A stretch of 64,000 nucleotides of DNA from Oryza sativa Japonica Group (lineage: Eukaryota; Streptophyta; Magnoliopsida; Poales; Poaceae), in assembly GCF_034140825.1 (NCBI RefSeq), contig NC_089039.1, positions 23,171,501 through 23,235,500 on the forward strand. The letters run 5' to 3'. A program made the position numbers and the translations under genes. This document shows positions 11,194 to 23,479 of this stretch, piece by piece (the stretch's first letter is position 1; each line of letters opens with the position of its first letter). Under the pieces are notes generated by a model. It saw only the letters and a list, made by a program, of their open reading frames with translations. It made no database searches and was not told where the DNA came from.

Positions 11194-14082
11194 ATGGCGG
11201 AGAGGAGCTCTGGCGACTCGCCAGGCGACTCCTCAGCGCTCACGCCCCTAGTTGGATCTCCGACCACCCCACCGCTTATTCTTACCACCTTGAATCAACA
11301 AGCTCCTGCTCCGCCTCTGCTGCATCAATCTTCAGGTAACACTCTAAGCTTAGCTCGCCCAGGAGTCTCCTTCCAAAACTATGTCCTACGTTCTTTCTCG
11401 TCTTCAGTAACCCCTGCCTGTGCTATCTCCACCATTGCTCCTGTTCTTTCCATGTTTCTGTCTGCGGGGCACAATTATACAGCACCAGTGTTTCAAACCA
11501 AAACATGGCAAATGCGATTGTCAAGTGCGGATACAGATTCTGGGCAGGCCATCGTCTGGTTTTTCATGGATCATACCATTCTGCTGCTTCTTCTGTTCTC
11601 AAGGTTGGCTCACCTGTTCTTCACTGTTCTTCACTACTGGCACCAAAGTCAAGCCCTCCTGTTAGAAAGTACGAGAATTTTTACTATGAAGAGACAGTTA
11701 CTGTTGGGAAAATTAACTGCCCTCTCTTCCAGCCAGCTGCCCCTAGTTCGCCAAATGAAAGCCTGCTGCTAAGGGATTTTTGCTTCCCGCCTCAGAAAAA
11801 GATCGATCGTACAAGGAGGTTTTGCTGTCCCAACCACCACCAGCTCCTCAGCCAAAAACCAAAACCAGCCGCTCCCCCACCCTCCACAAAGAAATCCCCA
11901 TTGCAAACCACTGCTTTCGCTGCCTTGCTTCCGACCACCTTGTCCGCGACTGCCGTGACCCTATTCGCTGTATTCTCTGCCGGTGGCTGGGCCATCGTAA
12001 GCCGGACTGTCCAACCCTTCCCAGCATGCTACCCAAAACCACCGCCTGGTTCTGCTGCTCGCCTGCCTTGGCAGCTGACCTTGTTCACAACCCGACCGCC
12101 ATCCACCACTCCCCCAACACCTCCAGATCCCCTCCCACTGTAGCCTCCCCACCTGCAACTCAGCCTCTCCAGCTCCCACCCGCTCACGTACTCCAGGCGG
12201 GTCCCCGCAACCTCACCACCTCGGATCTGCTCTCCGCTGTGGCGACTCAGCTCCGGTCAGCGTCAGGCAGCGTGGCCAGATCGGCTGTGCAGGGATCATC
12301 TTCAGGCTCCAGCAGGATCTCAGGGCTCTCACCTCACTCGGTCCAAGTTTTGTCTGAGACTCGCCCCAGCTCTCTGGCAGCGCATCTTGTGAGTTCTAGT
12401 GTTCCTACAGCTGTTTCTAGTCCAGTCTCCATGCACTCAGTTAAGGCTTGTTTCATAGCAGCGGGCAAAACTAAGATGTACCCTGAGATCCCAGAATCCT
12501 CCCACAGTGCCAGCAACAGGAGTGGTCCTCTGGTCCCTTTTGTCGACATTCCTATGGACAGGGTTTCCCCGGCTGTAACTTTACCTAGATCTACACCCCC
12601 CCAAACCTCCAACAACATGCCCCCACCCCAACCTACCCGCAGATCCACAAATCCCTCCACCCCCCTCAACCCACCCTCCAGATCTCCGCCACCATCCCAC
12701 CCAGTCCTGACACCACACCACACCCCTCCACCACCAACTAACATCACCCCCCCTGAACCCCTCAAACCAAAACACCCACATAGCCGCCCAGCCACCATCT
12801 TCTATTGGCAGCGCCATTGTTTTGAATAACTCTGATTCCATTGATGTTTTCATGCCCAATGCAGACATGACTTTCGCTGCCTGCTTTGCCCATGCTTACA
12901 TAGATCCCCCAGCTGCTTGCCCAGCCTCTATCATTAGAGGAGCCATCCGAGCTAGACTGCCAAATATCACTTATGCCCTCCACCCAACCTGCCGGGGCGC
13001 GCTCGTCCTCGAGTTTGACTCCCCCGTGGACCGTGAAGCTGCTATTGAGCTGGGCAGCTCTCTAAACAGCATGGGACATAATGTCACTTTGGTTAGACAT
13101 GAGGCTACAGAGGCCAGGTTTTTTGCCCTCAGGTGACACCCTTCATGAACTGGATATAACTGATTTCCCGCACGAACACTGGTTTGAGGATGACATCAAG
13201 ATTGCTCTTGATGTGCTAGGCGAGGTAATTGAGATTGACGAGCAATGCACTATAGGCAAGGATTATTCATCTCTCCGCCTAATCCTAGAGACCCACAGGG
13301 ATAGGGTCATCCCAACTTTCATCTGGGTCAATAATCCTCTTCATGATGGAACTGCAACAAAGATCCAAGTGATCCACACCTGGGACCGTGCTGAAAGCTT
13401 TGATGACAATGGGCACTACTTTCGTCGTTTCCCACCATACCAGCCACCGCGCAACCCACCTCAACAACGCCAAACAAGCTACCTGCAGTTCCTTCGCCAA
13501 CAACATGCTGCTATGCTGCCCAGGTTTAACCCGATGCAGCGCAATGGCATGGAAGCCTTGGACCAGGGTTCAGGCTCTGTTGAACCCATAACTGAAGTGA
13601 TAGCCCTGCCCTAGTATAATAACTGGAATGTGTTCTTAGGTCAAGAGGACCCTGAAAATTTGGAAGTAACCACGCAGCTTGAAACCTCGCAGCGGCCGGA
13701 CACTCCTCAATTATCTGATGATCCTGTGCAAGCCCCCTCAGCTCAGTCTGCTGGGGAATCGGGCAAGTTCCCCAGAGTGAAGAAAGTAGCAGTCAAGCCT
13801 CCTGGACCATCTGAAGAGATTCGCAGGCAAAGTGATCGCCTAGTTGCCAAAGAACCATCCTCCTTTCAGTCCATGAAGGATAAGGCAGTCAGGGTAAAGA
13901 ACATCAAAGAGAAACTGGCAGCTTGTTCTATCAGGCTTCAGCACACCTTCCGCAAGCACAACCTTCTCAATGATCCTTCGCTTCATGTCTCGCCCTCTGC
14001 AATCAAGGAGCTGGCCTCTGTCTACAACTTAGATGAGGCTGCCACAAAGGAGCTTGAATCGGTGCTCATGGGTGACATATGA
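11194..14082 (+). pseudogene. LINE ORF1 (zinc-knuckle nucleic-acid-binding protein), frameshifted
   Basis: The reading frame starts at ATG 11194 (MAERSSGDSPGDSS) and then continues in other frames. Residues encoded at about 11912-12010 form two back-to-back CCHC-type zinc knuckles (CFRCLASDHLVRDC, then CILCRWLGHRKPDC). These are the hallmark of plant L1 ORF1, which binds the LINE RNA. A proline/serine-rich linker follows (12100-12800). Further coding pieces at about 12822-13136, 13140-13614 and 13630-14082 resemble the rest of the ORF1 product, ending GDI. At least three frame changes are needed to read it through. Confidence 0.75.
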
Positions 14083-14205
14083 GCAATTTTCTGCAAGTCT
14101 GCCTGGAGTCCTCCTGCTACTGCTGCTGTGTTTTTATGCCCTGCAGAGACTCCTCCTCCTCCCTCTATTTATGTATCCCCCCACCTCTGTGGCGACCTAT
14201 TATGT

Positions 14206-16671
14206 ATGATGTCTAATGCTAGAATTCTATCTGTGCTCTCGTGGAATGTAAGAGGGTTAGGTGACCCTTCTAAGAGACCTATTATTTATAATTCTGTGTC
14301 GCTTGCAGCCCCCGCTATTGTTGTTCTCCAGGAAACAAAACTCTCCAACATTTTTCCATCCGATTTTAGATCTTTTCTACCCCCTTCGCTTAGCTCCTTT
14401 GTTTTCTCTCCTGCGTCCGGTTCTAGTAGGGGCCTCGTCACCGCTTGGAATTCCAACCTCCTCTCCAAAACAACTTTCATCTCCCGTAAACACACTCTAA
14501 CGGTTGGCTTCTCCTATAACATTTCAAATCTCTGCTTCTTTGTTACAAATGTCTATGCTCCCACAGATCCCCTTCAGAAAACTTTCTTCCTTGATGATCT
14601 CCTTGAACTCTCCTCCAATTTCTCTAGCCCGTGGATGCTTATCGGCGACTTCAACCTCATTCGCTCCCCCCATGAGAAAAACAACCCCTCCTTTGACCAT
14701 CTTTCTGCGGATCTCTTCAACAAAAAGATCAATGAACTTGCTCTTTTAGAAATTCCCCTCTTCGATCGTCTGTTCACTTGGTCCAATAAAAGAGATACAC
14801 CTGCCCTAACCAAAATTGACAAAGCCTTCATCAACCAAGTTTGGAATCTCTCCCTCCCCAACACATCCCTAACCTCCCTTGTTCGCTCCACTTCTGACCA
14901 TGTTCCCCTCAAAGCTACCATTCAGACCACCATTCCCAAACTTCAAGTCTTTCGCTTTGAAAACTACCTCCTCCGCTCCCCAAACTTCCTACCCTCTGTG
15001 CTCTCGGCCTAGGCGGGCCATGCTTCATCCTCTAACCATGCAGATGCTGCGGGCAGCCTTGTTGCAAATCTCAAAAGGGCTCGGGGCGCCGCCAAATCCT
15101 GGCTCAAGACTCACAAACAACCACCCAAAAAAATTCTCGACTGTAACCTAGTCATCGACTTCCTCGACCTGCTGGAGGAACATAGGACTCTCTCTTCTAT
15201 GGAATTTACTCTTCGTGCTCTCATTCAAGACAGCCTTGCCAATTTCCTCCGGGACAAGGTAGTTTTCTGGAAACAGCGCAGCAAGATCAGGCGAATCCAG
15301 GCGTTTGATGAAAATACCAAATTCTTCCATGCTCATGCTTCACACAAGTTCAGGAAAAACAGTATCCGCTCGCTGTTGGTGGATGGTTGCCAGGTGTTTG
15401 ATCATGATTTCAAGGCAGCGGCTCTCTTCAATTATTTCAGCTCTACTCTAGGGGTTTCCAAGCAGAGACGATGGAATTTCTCTCTCCACGATTTATACCC
15501 CACTAGCAAGGGACTCTTCAATTCTGTCTGGCAGGATATTTCAGGGCCTTTCACTATCCAAGAAGCTAAAGCTGCAGTTGACAGTATGAATTTCAACAGC
15601 GCCCCGGGGCCAGATGGTTTTGGGCCAAGTTTCTACCGGACATCTTGGCAGCAGATTCAGCCCTCAATCCAAAGGCTTCTTCAAGAGTTCTTTGACCACA
15701 CAGCTCAACTTGAGAGACTAAACAGGGCTTATATTGTGCTCATTCACAAGCCAGGCAAGCTCAACACCCCGGACTGTTATAGGCCTATTTCGCTTCAAAA
15801 CTGCCACATCAAGATACTGGCTAAAATCCTGGCAACGAGGCTGCAAACTGTGCTGGACAGATTAATCGATTGGGAACAAACTGGGTTCATGAAGGGACGA
15901 AGTATCTCAAAAACCTTCCTCTACGCAACTGAGCTGCTCCAGTGTTGTCAAAAAAGAAAGACCCCAACGGCAATCATAAAACTTGATTTTGCTAAAGCCT
16001 TTGACTCAGTCCAATGGCCGAGCCTCCAAGCAATTCTCATAGCTAGAAACTTCCCAGTTTCCTGGCAGCGCTGGGTCAGTGATATCCTTTCAACAAGCAA
16101 ATCGGCAGTACTCCTAAATGGAATCCCAGGCAAGTGGATTAACTGCAAGCAGGGTCTTCGACAAGGTGACCCCCTGTCGCCATACCTCTTTATTCTGGTG
16201 GCGAATGTTCTTCAAAAGCTGATTAAGAAATGTGGACTGATCAAGCACCCTCTCGTGGCATACTCTCCTGTTGCAACACTCCAATATGCTGACGACACCT
16301 TAATCATCTGCCAGGATGATCCGGCCCAGTTGCTTTTGCTCAAATCCCTGCTCGATGATTTTGCTGCAGCTACGGGTCTCAGCATTAATTTCTCCAAGAG
16401 CACTCTTGTCACCCTGCACACTTCTGGGGAAGACAGTCAAGCCATGGCAAACATTCTCCAATGCAAACTTGACGGGTTCCCCTAAACATATCTCGGCCTG
16501 CCGCTCTCTGCAACTAAACTCCCTTTAAGTGCTTTTCACCCCATGATCTCGAAAGTGGACAAGTATCTGGCAGGCTGGCAAGCCTCCCTACTCAACTATG
16601 CAGGCCGTGTTGTTCTGGTAAACTCTGTCCTAGACTCTCTCCCAACCTATGCAATGGTTGCACTCTTGCTC
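14206..16671 (+). pseudogene. LINE ORF2, endonuclease and reverse transcriptase part
   Basis: From ATG 14206 or 14209 the product opens with an AP-endonuclease-like domain (ILSVLSWNVRGLG, LQETKL, LIGDFNLIRSP, TSDHVP). The same frame continues after one stop near 15010 into a non-LTR reverse transcriptase: NSAPGPDGFGPSFY, YRPISLQN, KLDFAKAFDSVQW, LRQGDPLSPYLF and the catalytic QYADDT at about 16280. A second in-frame stop lies near 16483. The frame then runs on (TYLGLPLSATKLPLS) until the LTR insertion at 16672. EN and RT order and motifs identify an L1-type LINE. Confidence 0.85.
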
Positions 16672-19600
16672 TGTCACACCCCAATCTGATACCGCCGTAC
16701 AACGGCACCTGACAGGAGCGTGTCGTAGGGAAAACGGCGCGAACCGCTTCCTACGAAACCGCGATCTCGGTACCAGTCCCAGGACATAGTGCTGGTACCC
16801 ACGGTGACAAATATGAATCATAGCAATCCTTAAAATAAATAGAGGACTTATTTACCTTAACTTAGGTTGCAGCTCAGACAGCCCGAGAATACAACCGACG
16901 ACGCGGACGAGGAAACACCAACAGCAGCAGCAGCAGCGGAACCAACGGTCTAACACCCAACACCACATGCGACGGCTGGGAACCAGGACGAAACCCTAAT
17001 CTTCACTTCACTTTATCTTCTCTTCAGAGCGGAGGAACTATATATATATATTTATATAGAGCAAGGGTGAGTACTCTCGTACTCAGCAAGTCACGGGAAC
17101 TGAGGTGTTTAATGCAAGCTTGGAAGAGAGGCAAGGTTGTTTTGCAAATCTTTTATTTGAAGACATTTTGAAAACACTAAGTGATTTATTTCTTTCTAAG
17201 TTTGGGCCGAAAAGAGACTTGCGTCTCGTTTCGACTTTAAGAGATGTTTTTCAACAGCTCATTTGGTAATGTACCGACCTCCCGGGTCAGATCATTACTT
17301 CTCGGCTCCCAGAGCCATTCCACTTGATTAATCGGCTCCTAGAGCCTTTTTCATTTTCTCGGACTCCCAGAGTCCAGCTGCCCAGCAGCACAACAATCCG
17401 CTTCCACTCGGGAAGCCTAGTCTATGATGCCCACAGACATCCCGAATCACACAGATTCGTTTCTGACCACTCAGGTCATCCATCTGCCACATAGGCTGAT
17501 TCTGGTTACGATTCCCACACCACAACAACTTTTCACAAAGCACAGGCAAACAAATCTACGCAACGGGAACCACCTTACATCCGCCCATGACCGTGGGCAC
17601 GGCTGTTCGAACAGTTAGTTAACCTCTGCAGAGGGGTACACTTTACCCACAAGACACGAACTTACTCCAGACACTGGCCGGTGTCAGAGGTTCGCGACAA
17701 AGCCTTTCCCAAGCCGACCCAGGGTTACCTCATGCCACATAGAAGGATCAAATCCTCACATAAACATAGGCCATTTTAGGCGTTCACAAATCAAACTCCA
17801 ACCACCTCGATCGGTAATTCAGCAAGCTTCTCGTTCTTGCATTACCAGGAACCCGGTTTGGCTCCAACCGACCCCGCCCCGGCGTTCCCAACTATTGGCA
17901 TGCGAGGTTTCCCTGAACCGACTAGCTACTTAGCCAGGGTGTCCCATTCCACCTTGTGGTTGCACTTTGATTATGTTCGATGAGTTTCCCACAGGAATCG
18001 GTCCTTATATGCGAATACGGGACAGTGCCACATAGGCACAACCCCCGCATCGCGAGTTTTCACAATTCATTTGGTTTTCAAACACACCGACACCACATGT
18101 CGGGTTTTGAAGGCTTCACAAACCCATTTCCCAAGTTTTCGACAAACAACGGTGTTTGTGGGATATTTGGTATACGCGCTCAGAGAGCACGAATACCGAG
18201 GTACCACAAGGGTGGAGCGACAAGGAATCAGGGTAGTACGACCTACGGAAATTAGTGCGACTACTGGGTAGGTCCGTCGGTTTGGCACGCAAACCGAGGC
18301 CAAGCAAGTTAAGTGTGTGATTCTAATAATGCAAGTTGCAAACAAAATAATAATGACTTTTCAATTATAGGGGCAATTGATCAAAGGGTGACTTGCCTTG
18401 CTCAAGGTCTTCACGAAGCTTCACGAATCTTCGAGAAAACCCGCGATCGACGAAAATCCGGTAACCGCAACTATACGCAAACAATCGAGAACCTAAACAA
18501 AAGACCAAAAGAGAGATCCTATTTAGACTAATTAGTAGTGCCATTAAATAGATCTCAATTTACGGAATTATTGGAAGTGGAACGGAGTCAATCGGATGAG
18601 CGGTTCGGAAGATATGGATTTTCGAAGTTTTAATTGGATTTTCTGGAATAGGAGAAATAATTTATGGAATTTATAGAAATAATATTCTCAAGAATATTAT
18701 TGACAGTCACTGACGCGCGGGACCAAAGGAAATGATTTGTGGAATTTTGGGAATAAGGAATTGATTTATGGGACAAAGGAAAAATGATTTATTAAATCCC
18801 TGAAAAAGAAAAGGATGGAGGGATGTGATTTAGACTTCCTCGGGCGGCTTGAGTGCGGCCCAATAGATAAGCACGGCGCGGCCGAGCCAATGGGCTGGGC
18901 GCGGGCGCGAGGAGGCGGCCCATGGCCGGGCAAGGCGCGGCCCAAGCGGGCGGGGCGCGCGGGAGGAGAGAGGGGGATGGGTCCGGGTGGACCGGATCCA
19001 CCTTGCGGGGTCCCGGGTGGGGCCCGCTTGTCAGTGGCGCGGCTCACCGTGGGAGCGGCGCATGAGGGCAGCGCTAGGGTTCCGGGTGAGCGCGGTTCAC
19101 GCGCGTGCACCGGATGGACCAGGGATGCGGCGGGCCCACGCGCAGCCGGTTGGTGCACCGTGGACCGCGCGCACGGGAGGGGGGGAAGGAAGGAGGCGGC
19201 TGACCGGCTCGGCTCGGTCAAAGCCGAGGTGGTGCCGACGTGGCGCCTACGTGGCATCCACGTGGGCCGGCGGGAGGAGGAAGAAGGGGCGGCCGAGATG
19301 GACGGCTGACGGCGGCCGAGTTCACCGGAGCTCGTCGCGACGATTCGAGAGAGAGGGAGTACACCGGAACGATGGGACGGACGAGAGGAAGTGAGCCACC
19401 GGATCGGATTCGCCGGAGGGAGGCCAGCGATGACGAATCGCGGCGGCGCACGCCGGCGGCGAGAAAAGGGGGAAACTTCACCGGAGCAACGGGGGTTCGA
19501 TTAAAAGGGGTGGGAGCATATCCGGGGTTCAAGGAATCCGTTTCCGGCGCCGGATGGGACGGAGGAGCACCGAGGACAGCCGGCGATGAGAGGCGGCCTC

Positions 19601-20992
19601 CGGGGGTGGGCGGCAATGGCGGCGGGGCCATGCCGGGTGGCGGCGGTCCTTGGGGCGGCGTCTACGCGCGTTCGGCAGGGCTACCGAGCTACCACGCAAG
19701 CTAGAGGGGACGAGGGTGAGCAGGGAAGGGGAACGGGAGGGAGGCACTACCGAGCCGGGACGGCGCGGTGACAAGCAGCCAACGGCGCGGAAGCGAGTTC
19801 CCCGTCGTCGGGCCGGGGAAGGGGAAGAAGAAGGGTGGCCGGAGCCCTCTTCGGCTCCGCGCGCACGCCGGCTTCCCGGCACACGCGACGGCGGAGGAAG
19901 GCGAGGACGGCGGCAGCAAGGCGGCGATGGCACTGCAGCGGTGGAGACTGAAGTGGGAGGGATTTGAGAGGAGGGACTCGGCTTTATAGTGGAGGCGAGG
20001 TCGGTTCGCGCGGGAGGTCGGTTCAAACCGACCTTAGGGCGGTCAAGGCGGCAGCTAGCGGTCGTGCTCGGAGCTAGCGGCCAAGCGGCGGCAGAGGCGG
20101 TCACGGGCGTGACGCCGATCGGGGAAAAAGCAAAAAGGGGAGGGAGAAAGGAGCTCGGCTCCTTGCCGATTTTGGACGAGCTGAGGGAGGAGAGAGCGCG
20201 TGGGAGAGAGAGGCGCTGCCTCCGCGTCTTGGACACACGCGCGCTGCGGCGCAGAGGTGGGGGCAGCGGCAGAGTGGGCGCGGGCGGCTGCGCGGCGCAG
20301 GCGGGCCAGGGCGGACGGTGACCGAGGGCTATCGGCCACCACGGCGGGAGCGCGCGCGGGAACGAGCGAAGGCGGTGGCGGGTTTTGGGCAGCGACGGCG
20401 GGAAGCGGCGTCGGCGCGCGAGAGAGAAAACGAGAGAGAGAGAGGGAGAAACAGCGAGAGCGAGAGAGCTCTTTCTCTCGGCTCGGCTCGGCACGTGCGA
20501 GAGGAGGGTGGAGGACGGCAGAGGGAGGAAATGGGCTGGGGAGGGACGGCGGGGAAGGTGGGCCGAGGGGAGGAAAATCGGTCCATCCAAAAACACAGGG
20601 AGGTAAAGTAGACTTTTATAGGGAATTTGAGTTGGAGGGATTTGGGACTTGGGTTTAAATTTCAAATTTGAGATTCGATCTCGGGGGTTTAGGGAGGGAT
20701 CAAGGGAGACTCAAGGAAAGGATTCGAGATGGGAATTTGATATTTTCGGAAATGGGGATAGGTATTTGGCGGGGATTCAAAGGATGCGATTGAATTTCGG
20801 AGTTTGATTTTGGAGACTTGAGTCGAAATTGGAATCTTGAGGTGGACGATTTTGATGGCGATGAGAGGGAACAACAAGAGATTGAATTGAGATCCTTGGC
20901 ACAACTTAGACTCGCATACAAAGAACGAAATTTTCGCATATAGGATTTTGCCGAATTAGTTTTTAACGTCTCACGAGAAGCGGAGCGTTACA
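16672..20992 (-). mobile_element. Solo LTR, Ty3/gypsy Del/Tekay-like, nested in the LINE
   Basis: A 4,321-bp block that starts TGTCACACCCCAA and ends GAGCGTTACA, flanked by a perfect 5-bp duplication TGCTC (16667-16671 and 20993-20997). The LINE reading frame resumes on the other side. On the minus strand it would begin TGTAACGCTCC and end TTGGGGTGTGACA, the style of rice RIRE3/RIRE8-type LTRs, with a TATAAA on the minus strand at 19983-19988. No gag or pol sequence is present, so it is a solo LTR left by recombination: a fossil without coding parts. It is younger than the LINE it interrupts. The long GC-rich open frames within 18.8-20.6 kb belong to the LTR. Confidence 0.8.
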
Positions 20993-22065
20993 TGCTCCCA
21001 AAGGGAACCATTGAAGCTATAGATAAACGTCGCCATGCGTTCCTGTGGTCTGGGGAGGATTCTTGTCATGGCTCCAAATGTCTGGTAGCATGGGACCTCG
21101 TCTGCAAAAGTAAAAGCCTTGGAGGCCTGGGAATTAAAAATCTGCATTCGCAAAACATCTGCCTGCTCACTAAAATGATCTACCGGCTTTTTTCACAAAA
21201 TTCCCCATGGACAAAATAGATTTGGAGTGAGCATCAAGACTCTGCTCTCGGCTCAGCCAATCTGGGACAACACTGGCACACTCTAATCACTCTTCTGCTG
21301 ATCCTTCGAGCTCATTCCACTATGAAAATCGGCGATGGCTGTCGAACAAACTTCTGGCTTGATGTCTGGCTGACTGATAAACCTCTCTCGATTGAGTTCC
21401 CAGCCCTCTTCTCTCACAACACAACTACTCATCTCACGGTTCGTTCAGCGCTCCACGCTAGGCTTAATTTGCCCCTTGTCCCAAGGCTATCAACAGTGGC
21501 TCAGCAACAACTGCATTAGCTACAAGACCTACTTCAAGACTTCCCATTCTCACAAGACCAAGACACAATACAAAGTTCAATCAGCTGCCGCAGTGGCCTG
21601 ATATCAACCTCAGCCCTCTATTGCAAAACCATGGAAAGTCATCATCTTTGGCCACCCTGGGAATTCATCTGGAAGAGCTCGGCCCCTCCGAGGGTTAAAT
21701 TTTTTGGTTGGTTAATGACTATGAACAGACTTCCTACTGCTGTCAACCTGCACAAGAAGTCAACTATCCCCTCCCTAACATGTCAGCTATGCAATACCTG
21801 CCCGGAAGACACTGACCACATCTTCCTTGCCTACCCCCTGGCTTCTGCTTTCTGGGGCCTGATTCAGGTGCTACCCATGTTAACCTCCCTGAGCGAGATT
21901 CACACTATCCACTGGTCTGGAGACCTTCCAGAACGACTAAATAGCACCTTCTTCCTCTTGTGCTGCTGGCGCTTATGGAACCACCGTAACGAAGTTGTTT
22001 TCCAGCTCCTTGCACCTTCCATCAACCGTCTTCTCCGCTGCTGCGCCAACGACGCCAAGCTTTAG
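20993..22065 (+). pseudogene. LINE ORF2, C-terminal part (zf-RVT region)
   Basis: This continues the ORF2 product broken at 16671 (KGTIEAIDKRRHAFLWSGED, then GGLGIKNLHSQNICLLTKM). It is interrupted by stops and frame changes, then has a typical C-terminal zinc-binding region at about 21640-21840 (WKSSAPPRVKFFGWL, LCNTCPEDTDHIFL). The coding ends at TAG 22065, about 230 bp before the A tract. Confidence 0.75.
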
Positions 22066-22309
22066 GCAAACCGTTTTAAGCTGGCTGACCGGGCGGTTCT
22101 TTCGTCTTGGCTTGCATCCTTCTCCTCTCCTCTCCACCTAATGTAATCTCTCTTGTTTGTTTTCTCTCTCTCTTTCTTCTTTTCTTTCGCTCTGTTATGC
22201 TTCCTCTTTTCTTCTTGTATGGTTTGTACAGTTTTGATGTTTCTTTAATTTTAATTCAGGTGGGGAGTTCCCTCCCCCCCGGCATTAAAAAAAAAGATGC
22301 TTTTGCTAG

Positions 22310-22965
22310 GAATTTCGTACGTTAAGTTTATTGAGTCGGTTTGGAATTCCGCATGTACATGCGCGCCCCATCGTGTACACAAGTGAACAAGCGAGGGACA
22401 TCGGATTTCTGTGGGCTGGCTAGGCCTCCTGCATGCTTGCTGCCCCCATGGCCCATTCATTTGGTTGCCTGGGATGATCATGCCCCACCGGAGCTGGATG
22501 ATGGGTCTATAGTCTCCAAATCGAGTAAGAGCAAGTGCTTTTGTGGCTTCACCTCTCATGGTGAACAATTCCATGTAAATAGTTGAGGTGAACTTTAAAT
22601 ACTGATCCCTTTGGGTTTTCAAAATGAATTTCTTCTACTCTTATCTTTCCATTTTTTGAATGTTTTATTCATGGTTTTTGGTACTACCCACTAATGAGCT
22701 ACCGCATCACAGTATTCATTTACCATATTGTTCAACTCATTTTAGCGTAGTCTCAGGTACCTGCTGTTAAGGCATTAATTAACTATGGTTGACTTCAAGC
22801 CATCGTACACATCAATAGATAAACCAAACAAATATACCATAATAAATTCTTCATGTCCCGAGCCATACATGCACTACAGCACAAAAGAATATGCCTCATA
22901 ACTTAATAAAGACTAAATAGCATGCACTGATGCACGAATAATGTTTAACCAAAAAATCTAATTTA
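22310..22965. other. Intergenic, nothing recognised
   Basis: Mixed-composition sequence between the LINE and the MITE at 22966. No protein family, RNA gene or clear repeat was recognised. Confidence 0.4.
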
Positions 22966-23066
22966 ACTAGCAAAATACCAGTGCGTTGTAACTGATCTTG
23001 ATAGATCGTACCACTGGAAAAAAAACAACGCATTTATCCGTTACAATGCACGGGCATTTTTCTAGT
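22966..23066. mobile_element. Small MITE, about 101 bp
   Basis: The ends actagcaaaataccagtgcg and the complement of cacgggcatttttctagt form an approximately 25-bp imperfect inverted repeat. The middle is only about 50 bp. This type of end is common in grasses; the superfamily is not certain. Confidence 0.6.
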
Positions 23067-23479
23067 ATTGATAAAAGAATAACAAATTTCATGGAGTATT
23101 ACAGAAGTAATAAGCTGTGTAAATCTGAGTGTTGGAATATCTATTCTGCCCTTCTATCTACACGGTACTCGCTCACACCGTCACACGACATTTATTCGCG
23201 TCGCGCCACGGCGCACGCCCCTTCAACCATGTAACTACTACTACTGCAGATGTTCCCCGCTTAACTCGTGCCACACAATCCGGTCAAGAATGTTGCGTCA
23301 CATGACCATCAATCACCTCGATCGCCACCAACCACCTCCTTTATATCTCGCATATGAGAAAATAATAATCGAGAAGCAACAAAAGCGAAAGGCAAAAACT
23401 AAAACTAACCGTGCAGGCAGCTGGCAACCCATCAACGAACGAACAAACAAACAAACAGTATCTGTACACATATGGTCGG

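Larger units (their letters stand above)
11122..22307 (+). mobile_element. Plant L1-type LINE, full length but decayed, split by a solo LTR
   Basis: Parts in order: ORF1 with two zinc knuckles (11194-14082), ORF2 with endonuclease and reverse transcriptase (14206-16671), then after the nested LTR the ORF2 C-terminus (20993-22065) and a 3' end running into a short A tract (about 22287-22295). Candidate target duplications are aagatgttttgact at 11122-11135 and aagatgcttttgct at 22294-22307, alike but for one extra base and one missing base. Without the nested insert the LINE is about 6.8 kb, the usual length for plant L1 elements. ORF1 is in several frames and ORF2 has in-frame stops, so it is not active. 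Confidence 0.85.

Noticed and set aside
19529-20665. 378-aa minus-strand open frame
   Set aside because: It lies inside the solo LTR, is Arg/Pro/Ser low-complexity, and matches no known domain. It is treated as part of the LTR.
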